The position numbers and the translations under genes are program-made. This document shows, piece after piece, positions 38,459 through 47,953 of a stretch of DNA of 64,000 nt. The notes beneath the pieces were generated by a model. That model was not told where the DNA came from and did not search any database. It worked only from the letters and a program-made list of their open reading frames with translations. The stretch covers positions 111,723-175,722 of the forward strand of contig CAZCGW010000001.1 in NCBI GenBank assembly GCA_964498255.1, written 5' to 3'. Each line of letters starts with the position of its first letter. The first letter of the stretch is position 1. This DNA is from Fluviibacter sp964498255. GTDB taxonomy: Bacteria > Pseudomonadota > Gammaproteobacteria > Burkholderiales > Rhodocyclaceae.

Positions 38459-38477
38459 GGGGTCGTTTAACGACCCC
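38459..38477 (+). terminator. possible terminator after aroB
   Basis: GGGGTCGTT and AACGACCCC form a perfect 9-bp stem around a single T (in practice a small loop). The T-run after it is weak, so termination may be partial. It stands just upstream of the gltB sigma-54 promoter. Confidence 0.45.
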
Positions 38478-38488
38478 TTGGTGCGCTT

Positions 38489-38505
38489 TTGGCACGCTCA
38501 TTGCG
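38489..38505 (+). promoter_or_regulatory. sigma-54 promoter for gltBD
   Basis: TTGGCACG-CTCA-TTGCG matches the sigma-54 consensus closely, with GG (-24) and GC (-12) in the exact spacing. It lies about 215 bases before gltB. This implies control by nitrogen status through an NtrC-type enhancer-binding protein; no clear NtrC site was identified upstream. Confidence 0.75.
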
Positions 38506-38577
38506 TAAGAATCTGTGGCTTAAATGCCATCTCCCTAAAAAAATTCCGGAAATTGCCCTTTTTTGCGGTGCAGCGTC

Positions 38578-38607
38578 TTGAATTGGAAGGGGGTTTGGGC
38601 GTATATT
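38578..38607 (+). promoter_or_regulatory. possible sigma-70 promoter for gltBD
   Basis: TTGAAT (38578-38583) and TATATT (38602-38607) are 18 bases apart, about 100 bases before the gltB start. It would give expression independent of sigma-54. The following ATTTTGG...CCAAAAT inverted repeat (about 38617-38640) lies in its leader. Confidence 0.35.
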
Positions 38608-38704
38608 GGCCGGTTCATTTTGGTGCATTGCGCCCAAAATAGAGATCACTTTTGTGCATGGCCGGTTTGCCGGCGAGTTCATGGATTGATAGAAGGATAA
38701 GCAC

Positions 38705-41700
38705 ATGGGAGTACCGGAGCGTCAGGGTCTATATAACCCGGTGAACGAACGCGATGCCTGCGGCGTCGGTTTTGTTGCGCACATTAAGAATGAGAAGAGT
38801 CACGATATCGTCGAGAAGGGTCTGCTGATCCTGGAAAACCTCGAGCATCGTGGCGCTACAGGTTATGACCCCATGCTCGGCGATGGCGCCGGGATTCTGA
38901 TCCAGTTGCCGGATGCATTCCTGCGCGCGGAACGCGCCAAGCAGGGTCTGCGTTTACCGCCAGTTGGTCACTATGCTGTGGGCAATGTGTTCCTGCCGCA
39001 ATCGGTTACCGGTCGCAAGGCGTGTGAATCGGTACTGGCCCGCATTATTCATGAAGAAGGTCTGGAATTCCTCGGCTGGCGCGATGTGCCGGTTGATACT
39101 TCGATCCTGGCTCAGGCAGCCCGTGATCTGGAGCCGGTGACCCGCCAGGTGTTTATTGGCCGCCCTGAATCGCTGAAAGATCAGGACGCTTTCGAACGTA
39201 AGCTGTTTGTAGTGCGTAAACGCGCCGAACATGCTGTACGTAAATTGAAGCTCGAAGATGGCAAGCAGTTCTATCTGCCATCGCTATCGTCGCGCACGAT
39301 GGTTTACAAGGGCATGCTGCTGGCTAATCAGGTTGGCGCCTACTTCCTGGATCTGCAGGATCCGGGTCTGGTTTCTGGCATCGCGTTGGTGCACCAGCGT
39401 TTCTCGACGAATACATTCCCAACCTGGGATCTGGCACACCCGTTCCGCATGATCGCCCACAATGGGGAAATCAACACCGTGCGCGGCAACGTTAACTGGA
39501 TGCGTGCCCGCCAGAAGGCTATGGCCTCGGATTGGCTGGCGGAAGATCTGGACAAGTTGTGGCCACTGATCGTTGAAGGCCAGTCGGACTCGGCATGTTT
39601 CGATAATGCGCTGGAATTACTGGTCATGGGTGGCTATTCGATGCCGCAAGCCATGATGATGCTGATTCCGGAAGCCTGGGCTGAAAACCCGCTGATGGAC
39701 GAAGAGCGTCGTGCATTCTACGAATACAACGCTGCAATGATGGAGCCGTGGGACGGCCCTGCCGCCGTGGCCTTCACCGATGGTCGCATGATTGGCGCCA
39801 CGCTGGACCGTAACGGTCTGCGTCCGGCCCGCTATCAGATCACCGATGACGGCATTGTCATGCTTGCATCGGAAATGGGCGTGCTGACTTTCCCGCAGGA
39901 AGAAGTCAACAAGAAGTGGCGTCTGCAACCGGGCAAGATGTTCCTCATCGACCTCGAGCAAGGCCGCATTGTTGATGACGAAGAACTGAAGCGCAGCATT
40001 TCGACCGCGCGTCCGTATCGTCAGTGGATCGAAAAGAGCCGCCAGCATCTGCATACGCTGCCGGAAGTGGAAGACAGCGAAGGTCTGCGCGAGTCGCTGC
40101 TGCACACACAACAGGCATTCGGTTACACCCAGGAAGACATCAAGTTCATCCTGGCGCCTATGGCCAGCAACGCTGAAGAAGCCACAGGTTCCATGGGTAA
40201 CGATAGCCCGCTGCCGGTGCTGTCGGATAAGAACAAGCCGCTCTACAACTACTTCAAACAGCTGTTTGCTCAGGTGACCAATCCACCGATCGACCCGATC
40301 CGTGAAGAAATCGTCATGTCGACGATGTCGTTCATTGGCCCGCGTCCGAATCTGTTGGGTATTGAGGTCAAGGCCGGTGAAGAGCCGCCACTGCGTCTGG
40401 AAGTAGAGCAGCCCGTGCTAACTTCGGCTGACCTGGCCAAGCTGCGTCAGATCGACAAGCTCACGAACGGCAAGTTCCGTGCGCTGGTGCTGGATATCAC
40501 CTTCCCGGCTAGCGAAGGTACCGATGGTTGCCAGGCTGCGCTCGACGCGCTGTGTGCCCGTGCGGAAGCCAGTGTGGGCGAAGGTTACAACGTACTGATC
40601 CTGTCGGATCGCAATGTTGATCGTCAGCGTGCGCCGATTCCGGCCTTGCTGGCAACCAGTGCGGTGCATCAGCATCTGGTAAAGACCGGTCTGCGCACAT
40701 CGACCGGCCTGGTCGTTGATTCGGGTTCGGTGCGCGAAGTACATCACTTTGCGCTGCTCGCCGGTTATGGCGCAGAAGCCGTATGCCCATGGCTGGCCTT
40801 TGACACGATTGCTGCCGTTGCGGGTGATCTACCGGGCGAACTGTCGGCCTACGAGGCTGGCAAGCGCTATATCAAGGCTGTGAACAAGGGTCTGCGCAAG
40901 GTGATGTCGAAGATGGGTATTTCGACATACCAATCGTACAACGGCGCACAGATTTTTGAAGCGATCGGCCTGTCGTCAGAGTTTATTGGCGATTTTTTCG
41001 CCGGTACCGCCACCCAGGTGGAAGGTATTGGTCTGGAAGAAGTGGCCGATGAAGCCCTGCGCGTTCACCAAAGTGCTTTCGAGCACGATCCGGTGCTGGC
41101 TAACCTGCTGGAAACGGGTGGTGAGTATGCCTACCGTGTCCGTGGTGAAGAGCACATGTGGACACCGGATGCGATTGCCAAGCTGCAACACGCAACGCGT
41201 TCGGGCAAATACGAAACTTTCGAAGAATACGCTCAGATCATTAACGATCAGACCAAGCGTCATATGACGCTGCGTGGTTTGTTCGAGATCAAGCCAGCGG
41301 GTCCGTCGATCAGCATCGACGAAGTTGAACCGGCCAGCGAAATCGTGAAGCGTTTTGCAACAGGCGCCATGTCGTTGGGTTCGATTTCGACCGAAGCGCA
41401 CACCACGCTGGCTGTTGCCATGAACCGTATCGGCGGCAAGTCGAATACGGGTGAAGGCGGCGAAGATGCCAATCGTTTCCGTAAGGTTAAGGCGGGCGAA
41501 AAGCTTTCCGACATTATCGGCAAGGGTCGTATTGAAGCGGATCTGGAGCTAAAGGCGGGCGATTCGCTGCGTTCGGCGATCAAGCAGGTCGCATCGGGTC
41601 GTTTCGGTGTGACTGCCGAATACCTGGCTAACTCTGATCAGATTCAGATCAAAATGGCACAAGGTGCCAAGCCGGGCGAAGGCGGTCAGTTGCCAGGTCA

Positions 41701-43381
41701 CAAGGTCAGTGAATACATCGGTTTCCTGCGTCACTCGGTGCCGGGTGTTGGTCTTATTTCGCCACCGCCGCACCATGACATCTACTCGATCGAAGATCTG
41801 GCACAGTTGATCCATGACCTGAAGAACACCAACCCGGTGGCTTCGGTTTCTGTGAAGCTAGTGTCGGAAGTCGGTGTAGGGACCGTAGCCGCTGGTGTTG
41901 CTAAAGCCAAGGCCGATCACATCGTGGTGGCCGGTCATGACGGCGGCACCGGTGCATCGCCGATTTCGTCGGTGAAGCATTGCGGTGCTCCTTGGGAACT
42001 CGGCTTGGCCGAAGCCCAGCAAACCTTGGTGCTCAACCGCCTGCGCGGCCGCGTCCGTCTGCAAACAGATGGTCAGCTCAAGACCGGCCGCGACGTTGTG
42101 ATTGGTGCATTGCTGGGTGCGGATGAATTCGGTTTTGCAACAGCGCCACTCGTGGTCACTGGTTGCATCATGATGCGCAAGTGTCACCTGAACACCTGTC
42201 CGGTAGGCGTTGCAACGCAAGACCCAGAGCTGCGCAAGCGCTTTAGCGGTCAGCCAGAGCACGTGGTTAATTTCTTCTTCTTTATTGCTGAAGAAGTCCG
42301 CAAGCTGATGGCTACGATGGGTCTTAGCCGTTTTGATGATCTGGTCGGCCGTGCTGATTTGCTCGACACCCGCGCCGGTATCGAACACTGGAAGGCCAAG
42401 GGTCTGGATTTCTCCAAGATCTTCCACATGCCTGCCGTTCCGGAAGAAGTGGCGATTCGTCATGCAGAAACACAGGATCATGGCCTTGAGCGTGCCCTGG
42501 ATCACGAACTGATTCGCGCCGCACAGCCAGCCATTGGTCGCAAAGAAAAGCAGACGCTGGACTTCCCGATCCGCAACCTGAACCGCAGTGCGGGCGCCAT
42601 GCTGTCTGGCGAAATCGCCAAGCGTCATGGCGGTGAGGGCTTGCCGGATGGTACGTTGACGATTCGTCTGCACGGCACCGCCGGTCAGAGCTTTGGTGCC
42701 TTCCTGGCCAAGGGCGTGAACTTCGTCCTCGAGGGTGAAGGCAACGACTATGTCGGTAAGGGTCTGTCGGGTGGCCGTATTGTGGTTCGTCCGCCAGCAG
42801 CTTTCCGCGGCGAAACCCAGGACAACATCATCGTTGGTAATACCGTGCTGTACGGTGCGACCGATGGCGAAGCCTATTTTAGCGGTGTGGGTGGCGAGCG
42901 CTTTGCTGTTCGTAACTCCGGCGCAACGGCGGTTGTCGAGGGCGTTGGTGACCACGGTTGTGAATACATGACGGGCGGCACGGTAGTGGTGCTGGGCGAG
43001 ACAGGTCGTAACTTCGGTGCGGGCATGTCGGGTGGTTTTGCTTACGTCTACGATGTAGATGGCAAATTCGCCAGCCGTTGCAACATGGCGCAAGTCGCCT
43101 TGGAACCGCTGCCAGCAGAGAAGGCCGCGGCCGATGCATCAGAGTTCGGTGAAGATACCGAATACGGTGCCGTCGACCTGCGTCACCTCACCATGCGCGA
43201 TGAAGATCTGCTCAAGGAGTTGATTGCCAAGCACGTGGAGTGGACCGGTTCGCAACACGCCAAGAGCATGCTTGACCAGTGGGACAAGCATCGCGCCAAG
43301 TTCATCAAGGTGATGCCGCACGAATACCGTCGCGCCCTCGATGACATCAAGAAAAACGCTAAGGTGAAGGAGGCTGTGTAA
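38705..43381 (+). CDS. gltB: glutamate synthase (NADPH), large (alpha) subunit
   Basis: Hydrolyses glutamine and transfers the ammonia to 2-oxoglutarate. The 1558-residue protein follows the family order: class II glutamine amidotransferase whose nucleophile is Cys19 (RDACGVGF), freed by removal of an 18-residue propeptide; a central domain; the FMN-binding synthase barrel with GEGGEDANRF, AQGAKPGEGGQLPG and the 3Fe-4S cysteines in CIMMRKCHLNTCPVG; and the C-terminal beta-helix (GGRIVVRPP, GGTVVVLGETGRNFGAGMSGG). The start follows AAGGA. The stop overlaps the gltD start by one base (TAATG). Confidence 0.98.
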   Translation: MGVPERQGLYNPVNERDACGVGFVAHIKNEKSHDIVEKGLLILENLEHRGATGYDPMLGDGAGILIQLPDAFLRAERAKQGLRLPPVGHYAVGNVFLPQSVTGRKACESVLARIIHEEGLEFLGWRDVPVDTSILAQAARDLEPVTRQVFIGRPESLKDQDAFERKLFVVRKRAEHAVRKLKLEDGKQFYLPSLSSRTMVYKGMLLANQVGAYFLDLQDPGLVSGIALVHQRFSTNTFPTWDLAHPFRMIAHNGEINTVRGNVNWMRARQKAMASDWLAEDLDKLWPLIVEGQSDSACFDNALELLVMGGYSMPQAMMMLIPEAWAENPLMDEERRAFYEYNAAMMEPWDGPAAVAFTDGRMIGATLDRNGLRPARYQITDDGIVMLASEMGVLTFPQEEVNKKWRLQPGKMFLIDLEQGRIVDDEELKRSISTARPYRQWIEKSRQHLHTLPEVEDSEGLRESLLHTQQAFGYTQEDIKFILAPMASNAEEATGSMGNDSPLPVLSDKNKPLYNYFKQLFAQVTNPPIDPIREEIVMSTMSFIGPRPNLLGIEVKAGEEPPLRLEVEQPVLTSADLAKLRQIDKLTNGKFRALVLDITFPASEGTDGCQAALDALCARAEASVGEGYNVLILSDRNVDRQRAPIPALLATSAVHQHLVKTGLRTSTGLVVDSGSVREVHHFALLAGYGAEAVCPWLAFDTIAAVAGDLPGELSAYEAGKRYIKAVNKGLRKVMSKMGISTYQSYNGAQIFEAIGLSSEFIGDFFAGTATQVEGIGLEEVADEALRVHQSAFEHDPVLANLLETGGEYAYRVRGEEHMWTPDAIAKLQHATRSGKYETFEEYAQIINDQTKRHMTLRGLFEIKPAGPSISIDEVEPASEIVKRFATGAMSLGSISTEAHTTLAVAMNRIGGKSNTGEGGEDANRFRKVKAGEKLSDIIGKGRIEADLELKAGDSLRSAIKQVASGRFGVTAEYLANSDQIQIKMAQGAKPGEGGQLPGHKVSEYIGFLRHSVPGVGLISPPPHHDIYSIEDLAQLIHDLKNTNPVASVSVKLVSEVGVGTVAAGVAKAKADHIVVAGHDGGTGASPISSVKHCGAPWELGLAEAQQTLVLNRLRGRVRLQTDGQLKTGRDVVIGALLGADEFGFATAPLVVTGCIMMRKCHLNTCPVGVATQDPELRKRFSGQPEHVVNFFFFIAEEVRKLMATMGLSRFDDLVGRADLLDTRAGIEHWKAKGLDFSKIFHMPAVPEEVAIRHAETQDHGLERALDHELIRAAQPAIGRKEKQTLDFPIRNLNRSAGAMLSGEIAKRHGGEGLPDGTLTIRLHGTAGQSFGAFLAKGVNFVLEGEGNDYVGKGLSGGRIVVRPPAAFRGETQDNIIVGNTVLYGATDGEAYFSGVGGERFAVRNSGATAVVEGVGDHGCEYMTGGTVVVLGETGRNFGAGMSGGFAYVYDVDGKFASRCNMAQVALEPLPAEKAAADASEFGEDTEYGAVDLRHLTMRDEDLLKELIAKHVEWTGSQHAKSMLDQWDKHRAKFIKVMPHEYRRALDDIKKNAKVKEAV

Positions 43382-44847
43382 TGGGAAAGCCGACTGGATT
43401 CCTCGAATTCGAGCGACTGAGCGAGACCTACGAAAAGCCGGACGCCCGCAAAAAACATTACCGTGAGTTTGTTGCTGCGCTAGATGATGCATCGGCAAAG
43501 CAGCAGGGCGCACGCTGTATGGATTGCGGTATTCCGTTCTGTAACAACGGCTGCCCGGTCAACAACATCATTCCCGATTGGAATGATCTTGTTTATCACG
43601 GCAAATGGCGCGAAGCGATTGATGTGCTGCATTCGACTAATAATTTCCCGGAATTCACGGGTCGTATTTGTCCGGCACCGTGTGAAGCGGCCTGTACGCT
43701 GGGTATCAATGTGTTGCCGGTAGGCATCAAGTCTATCGAACGTGCCATCATCGATAAGGCCTGGGCTTCGGGTTGGGTTGTGCCGCAGCCGGCATCGTCT
43801 AAAACCGGCAAGCGTGTTGCCATCATTGGCTCTGGCCCAGCTGGCCTGGCTGCTGCGCAGCAGCTGGCACGTGTCGGTCATGATGTCACGGTTTTTGAAA
43901 AGAGCGATCGCATTGGCGGCCTGCTCGGTTATGGCATTCCCGACTTCAAGATGGAAAAGGCGATGATTGATCGTCGCGTGACCCAGCTGGAAGCCGAAGG
44001 CGTAACCTTCAAGACTAAAGTGCTGGTGGGTTCCAAAGAACTGCCGGCCGGCATCAACAATGATGCTGAAAGCTTTGTGTCGGCCGAACAGCTGCAAAAG
44101 GATTTTGATGCCGTCATTCTGGCCGCCGGTTCGGAAGTGCCGCGCGATCTGCCAGTGCCGGGCCGAGAACTCACGGGTGTGTATGCCGCACTGGAATTCC
44201 TGATTCCTCAGAACAAGGAAGTCCAGCAGGGTAAAGCTAACCCGATCAACGTCAAGGGCAAGCACGTTATCGTCATTGGCGGTGGTGATACCGGTTCAGA
44301 CTGTGTGGGTACCTCCAATCGTCACGGCGCCGCCTCGGTTACTCAGTTTGAACTGATGCCGATGCCACCTGAGCAAGAGCACAAGCCGCTGGTCTGGCCG
44401 TACTGGCCGATCAAGTTGCGTACCTCGACCTCGCACGATGAAGGCTGTAGCCGTGACTTTGCTGTTGCGACGAAAGAGTTTGTTACCGATGGTAAGGGTA
44501 ACGTCAAGGCGCTGAAGGCTGTCCGTCTGGATTGGCAAGGCGGCAAGATGACCGAAGTGGCAGGTTCGGAATTTGAACTGCCATGCGATGCAGCCTTCCT
44601 GGCGATGGGCTTTACCAATCCCGTGGGCGGTCTGCTGGAGGCCTTTGGTGTTGATAAAGATGTCCGCCAGAATGCCAAGGCAACAACGGATGGTGAAGGC
44701 TGCTACAAGACTAACGTCGCTAAGGTATTTGCCGCCGGTGACGTACGTCGTGGTCAATCGCTGGTCGTTTGGGCGATCCGTGAAGGTCGCCAGTGTGCAC
44801 GTTCGGTGGATGAGTTCCTGATGGGGTCATCGCTGCTGCCACGCTAA
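43381..44847 (+). CDS. gltD: glutamate synthase (NADPH), small (beta) subunit
   Basis: Passes electrons from NADPH by FAD to the iron-sulphur clusters of the alpha subunit. The 488-residue protein has N-terminal [4Fe-4S] cysteines (CMDCGIPFCNNGCPVNN, CPAPCEAACTLG), the FAD loop GSGPAGLAAAQQL near 143-155, the NADPH loop VIGGGDTGSDC and the closing FAAGDVRRGQSLVVWAI. With GltB and glutamine synthetase it forms the GOGAT route of ammonium assimilation. Confidence 0.98.
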   Translation: MGKPTGFLEFERLSETYEKPDARKKHYREFVAALDDASAKQQGARCMDCGIPFCNNGCPVNNIIPDWNDLVYHGKWREAIDVLHSTNNFPEFTGRICPAPCEAACTLGINVLPVGIKSIERAIIDKAWASGWVVPQPASSKTGKRVAIIGSGPAGLAAAQQLARVGHDVTVFEKSDRIGGLLGYGIPDFKMEKAMIDRRVTQLEAEGVTFKTKVLVGSKELPAGINNDAESFVSAEQLQKDFDAVILAAGSEVPRDLPVPGRELTGVYAALEFLIPQNKEVQQGKANPINVKGKHVIVIGGGDTGSDCVGTSNRHGAASVTQFELMPMPPEQEHKPLVWPYWPIKLRTSTSHDEGCSRDFAVATKEFVTDGKGNVKALKAVRLDWQGGKMTEVAGSEFELPCDAAFLAMGFTNPVGGLLEAFGVDKDVRQNAKATTDGEGCYKTNVAKVFAAGDVRRGQSLVVWAIREGRQCARSVDEFLMGSSLLPR

Positions 44848-44862
44848 CTGCGCTAAGTAAGC

Positions 44863-44900
44863 AATGACAAAGGGGTGGCTTGTGCCACCCCTTTGTCATT
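44863..44900. terminator. bidirectional terminator between gltD and phaC
   Basis: A perfect 17-bp stem around the loop TTGT, with GGGGTGGC as its GC-rich core and an A/T-rich outer part. It stands between the convergent gltD and phaC genes and should stop transcription from both sides. Confidence 0.85.
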
Positions 44901-44960
44901 TAGAACAACGCCCGATGCATGGCACCGGGCGTTGTATTGGTCTCAGACTTACCAGCTTGC

Positions 44961-46802
44961 TTAGGCTTTGGCTGCCTTTGCTTTGGCCGCGGGCTTTTTA
45001 GCATCTGCACGCATCTTGACGAAGGAGCCTGGTGCATCTTCGATGGCCTTGAGAGGGCCGGCACCCGGTACACGGGCAGCAACCTTCTTGTCGTTGATGG
45101 CTTCAACCCATTCGTTCCAGTTTGGCCACCACGAACCCTCATGCTGCTTGGCGCTATCAAACCATTCCTGAGCCGTGGCTGGCAGTTTGGAATTAGTCCA
45201 GTAGCAGTACTTGTTACCAGCTGGTGGGTTAACAATACCGGCGATGTGGCCCGAGCCACCCAGCACGAAGTTAACCGGACCCGAAGGCAGGTGGACGCCC
45301 ATATAGGTGCTGATCCATGGTGCGATGTGGTCTTCAATGGCCGACACGAAGTAACACGGTGTCTTCACCTTACGGATATCGATTGGCACGCCGCCCAGCG
45401 TCAGACCACCCGGTTCTTTCAGGATGTTCTTCAGGTACATATTGCGCAGATAGAAGCTGTGCATGGCGCGTGGCATACGCGTCGAATCCGAGTTCCAGTA
45501 GAGCAGATCGAACGGGAACGGGTCTTTGCCCATCAGGTAGTTGTTGATCACGAAGGACCAGACCAGATCGTTAGCGCGCAGCATGCTGAAGGTGCCAGCC
45601 ATTTCCGAGCCGTCGAGGTAACCGGTCTTTTCCATCTTCTTCTCGATGGTCGAGATGCTTGCTTCGTCAATGAACACGCCCAGCTCGCCCGGGTCGCTGA
45701 AGTCCAGCATGGTCGTGAAGAAGGTCGCCGAATTAACGCGCGTATCTTTTTTGGCGGCCATATAAGCCAGGGTCGACATGAGCAGCGTACCGCCCAGGCA
45801 GTAACCGGCCGTGTTGATCTTCTTCGAACCCGTGGCTTGTTCAACGGCATTGATGGCGGCCAGTGAGCCTTCGAGCATGTAATCTTCGAAGTTCAGGTTG
45901 GCGTGCTTCTCGTCCGGGTTGAGCCAGCTGATGATGAAGGTCGAATGACCCTGATCAGTCGTCCACTTAACGAAGGAGTTCTTTTCGCGAAGGTCGAGGA
46001 TGTAGAACTTGTTAATCCACGGCGGCACGATCAGCAGGGGTACATCAAACTGCTGTTTGGTGGTTGGTTCGTAGTGAATCAGCTGGAACATTTCGTTCTG
46101 GTACACCACTTTGCCCTTGGTCGTGGCAACGTTCTTACCCAGCTCGAATGCCGAGGTATCTGTCATGCGGATGCGAAGCTTGCCATCGCCTGCTTCTACG
46201 TCATGCAGCAGGTTGTTCAGACCCTTGACCAGATTCTGGCCTTGCGAACGAACCGTCTCACGGAATACTTCCGGGTTGGTCAGCGCAAAATTGGATGGTG
46301 ACAGCGCATCAATGTACTGACGGGTGTAGAAGTTCACCTTGTCGCGCTGTTTGTCATCCATGCCTTCGACGGTGCCGACGGTGTCCAGGATGTGCTTCGA
46401 GGCGATCAGGTAGGACTGTTTGATAAAGTCAAAAACGAAGTCCTGTTGCCAGCCTTCATCTTTAAAACGCTTGTCAGAACGCTCTGGCGCAACGGTGGCC
46501 TCTGCCTGCATGCCCATCATGCGCATCATCGAGTTCTGCCACAGTGAAAAATAGTTATGCACCATATTCATCTGGGTCTGAGCCAGCTGATACGGGTTTT
46601 GCATCAGACGTGCAGAGAGATCCATAAAGGCTTTGGCAATGCCAACTTCTTCGCCAGAGGGGTTGGCACCCTTTTGAGCTTGTCGCTCCATAAAGCCGCT
46701 CAATACACGCGAGGCGCGTTGAGCTACTTCTGCATATACATGAACCAGTTCGGCCGGGTTTTTGCCTTCTGCGCCCTCGGCGGGGTTAGGGGACTGCGAC
46801 AT
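44961..46802 (-). CDS. phaC: poly(3-hydroxyalkanoate) synthase, class I
   Basis: Polymerises 3-hydroxyacyl-CoA (mainly 3-hydroxybutyryl-CoA) on granule surfaces. From the ATG at 46802, behind GGAG, it has 613 residues. The N-terminal PhaC domain is followed by an alpha/beta hydrolase core with the lipase-like box GYCLGG (Cys335 nucleophile), the catalytic Asp in NSDSTRMP and the His in GGSGHIAG. The C-terminus has a lysine/alanine tail (KKPAAKAKAAKA). No phaA, phaB, phaR or phasin gene is adjacent. The frame extends nine codons upstream to 46829, which lacks a better start. Confidence 0.95.
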   Translation of the reverse strand: MSQSPNPAEGAEGKNPAELVHVYAEVAQRASRVLSGFMERQAQKGANPSGEEVGIAKAFMDLSARLMQNPYQLAQTQMNMVHNYFSLWQNSMMRMMGMQAEATVAPERSDKRFKDEGWQQDFVFDFIKQSYLIASKHILDTVGTVEGMDDKQRDKVNFYTRQYIDALSPSNFALTNPEVFRETVRSQGQNLVKGLNNLLHDVEAGDGKLRIRMTDTSAFELGKNVATTKGKVVYQNEMFQLIHYEPTTKQQFDVPLLIVPPWINKFYILDLREKNSFVKWTTDQGHSTFIISWLNPDEKHANLNFEDYMLEGSLAAINAVEQATGSKKINTAGYCLGGTLLMSTLAYMAAKKDTRVNSATFFTTMLDFSDPGELGVFIDEASISTIEKKMEKTGYLDGSEMAGTFSMLRANDLVWSFVINNYLMGKDPFPFDLLYWNSDSTRMPRAMHSFYLRNMYLKNILKEPGGLTLGGVPIDIRKVKTPCYFVSAIEDHIAPWISTYMGVHLPSGPVNFVLGGSGHIAGIVNPPAGNKYCYWTNSKLPATAQEWFDSAKQHEGSWWPNWNEWVEAINDKKVAARVPGAGPLKAIEDAPGSFVKMRADAKKPAAKAKAAKA

Positions 46803-46993
46803 GGAAATCTCCGTCAAAACGAATGCCAAAAAAATGTGCGAGCTGGGACATCATTCCTTCCCCAAACATGCACGCGGTGCGTCAGCCATAGATTGCCTGT
46901 AAAGACCCAATCGCACAAGGGGTAAGAAGGTTTGGGGGAACGAGCTTGAGGGTATTAAACTGACGGCTCTTAATTCATAAACCGGTTTCAGAG

Positions 46994-47158
46994 ATGTCAG
47001 ATCAGGAAATTGATGAGCAATACACCTGTATTGGGGTTTGTATGGCGGATCCGTCCTCTGGCCTCTGTCAGGGCTGCGGGCGCCCCTTGGCCGAGCCGGA
47101 ATCGCCTGAGCCAGAGGCGGCGAATGATCATCAGCCCCCTGAAACGGGTGGCAAGTAG
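46994..47158 (+). CDS. DUF1289 cysteine-rich mini-protein
   Basis: A 54-residue protein with the DUF1289 pattern: CIGVC, a DPSSGLC segment and QGCGR, i.e. four cysteines (residues 12, 16, 25 and 28) that probably bind a metal. The C-terminal half is acidic and proline-rich (AEPESPEPEAAND). The function of the family is unknown. The start is ATG 46994; no strong ribosome-binding site is visible. It stands alone between divergent phaC and the methyltransferase gene. Confidence 0.75.
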   Translation: MSDQEIDEQYTCIGVCMADPSSGLCQGCGRPLAEPESPEPEAANDHQPPETGGK

Positions 47159-47252
47159 GCATTTATCCCCAAGTTTTCCGGGGGGCGCCGGGGGCAGGTA
47201 TAATTGCAACATTGTGGTTATGTCCTTAAACACTTAAGCCGGAACCTTGTAC

Positions 47253-47906
47253 ATGAACATTGAAAAAGCACGCTTTAACATGGTCGAGCAGCAGATTCGT
47301 CCGTGGAACGTTCTGGATCCCAACGTTCTGGATCTGTTGTTTGAAGTTCGCCGCGAAGAATTCGTACCGCAGAACTACCGCTCGTTGGCGTTTGCCGATA
47401 TCGAGATTCCGCTGACGCCCAAGGCCGTGATGATGCCGCCGCGCATGGAAGCCCGTATGTTGCAAGAGCTGGAACTGACTTCAGATGCGCGCATTCTGGA
47501 AGTAGGCACGGGCTCCGGTTACATGACTGCACTGCTTGCTTCGCAAGGTGCCCAGGTAACCAGCCTGGAAATTGACCCTGCCCTCAAAGAGCAAGCACAA
47601 GCAAACCTAGACGAAGCCGGTATCGAGAATGCGACCCTGCTGCTAGGTGATGGCCTGAAAGGCCATGAAAGCGGCGAACCCTATGACGCTATTGTGCTTA
47701 CCGGTTCGGTGCCAGCCATTCCTGATGTGCTGCTGCATCAGCTGGCCCTGGGTGGCCGTTTGATGGCCGTCGTGGGTACAGGCCCAGTCATGGAAATGGT
47801 GCGCGTCCACTGCACTGGCCCAGGTAGCTATGCCCGCGAAACTTTATTTGAAACCTGGCTGCCACCGCTGGAAAACGCGCCGCGTAGCGGTCACTTCGAA
47901 TTCTGA
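47253..47906 (+). CDS. protein-L-isoaspartate O-methyltransferase family protein
   Basis: SAM-dependent methyltransferase of the PCMT family, 217 aa. The N-terminal MVEQQIRPWNVLD and REEFVP segments and the SAM loop ILEVGTGSGYMTALLA near 74-90 are typical, as is the late DAIVLTGSVP. Family members repair isoaspartyl residues; this shorter branch (without the usual PCMT MxxxL repair motif clearly visible) is often annotated only by family. ATG 47253 is preferred over TTG 47247. A TATAAT at 47199-47204 may be its -10 box. Confidence 0.85.
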   Translation: MNIEKARFNMVEQQIRPWNVLDPNVLDLLFEVRREEFVPQNYRSLAFADIEIPLTPKAVMMPPRMEARMLQELELTSDARILEVGTGSGYMTALLASQGAQVTSLEIDPALKEQAQANLDEAGIENATLLLGDGLKGHESGEPYDAIVLTGSVPAIPDVLLHQLALGGRLMAVVGTGPVMEMVRVHCTGPGSYARETLFETWLPPLENAPRSGHFEF

Positions 47907-47927
47907 TGCGCTAGCGTCAGAAGCTAC

Positions 47928-47953
47928 AAGACCTGCGGCGGCGGGTCTTTTTT
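47928..47953 (+). terminator. Rho-independent terminator after the methyltransferase gene
   Basis: AAGACC and GGTCTT form the stem (extended by T-G and G-C pairs) around a GC-rich loop, followed by six Ts. It overlaps the end of the convergent waaA gene by two bases. Confidence 0.75.

Noticed and set aside
41858..43093. Long open frame of 411 codons on the minus strand inside gltB
   Set aside because: It lies wholly antisense to a conserved gene, has no family-like sequence, and arises from the codon pattern of gltB.
44919..45866. Open frame of 315 codons on the plus strand across phaC
   Set aside because: It is antisense to a clear PHA synthase and has no recognisable domain.
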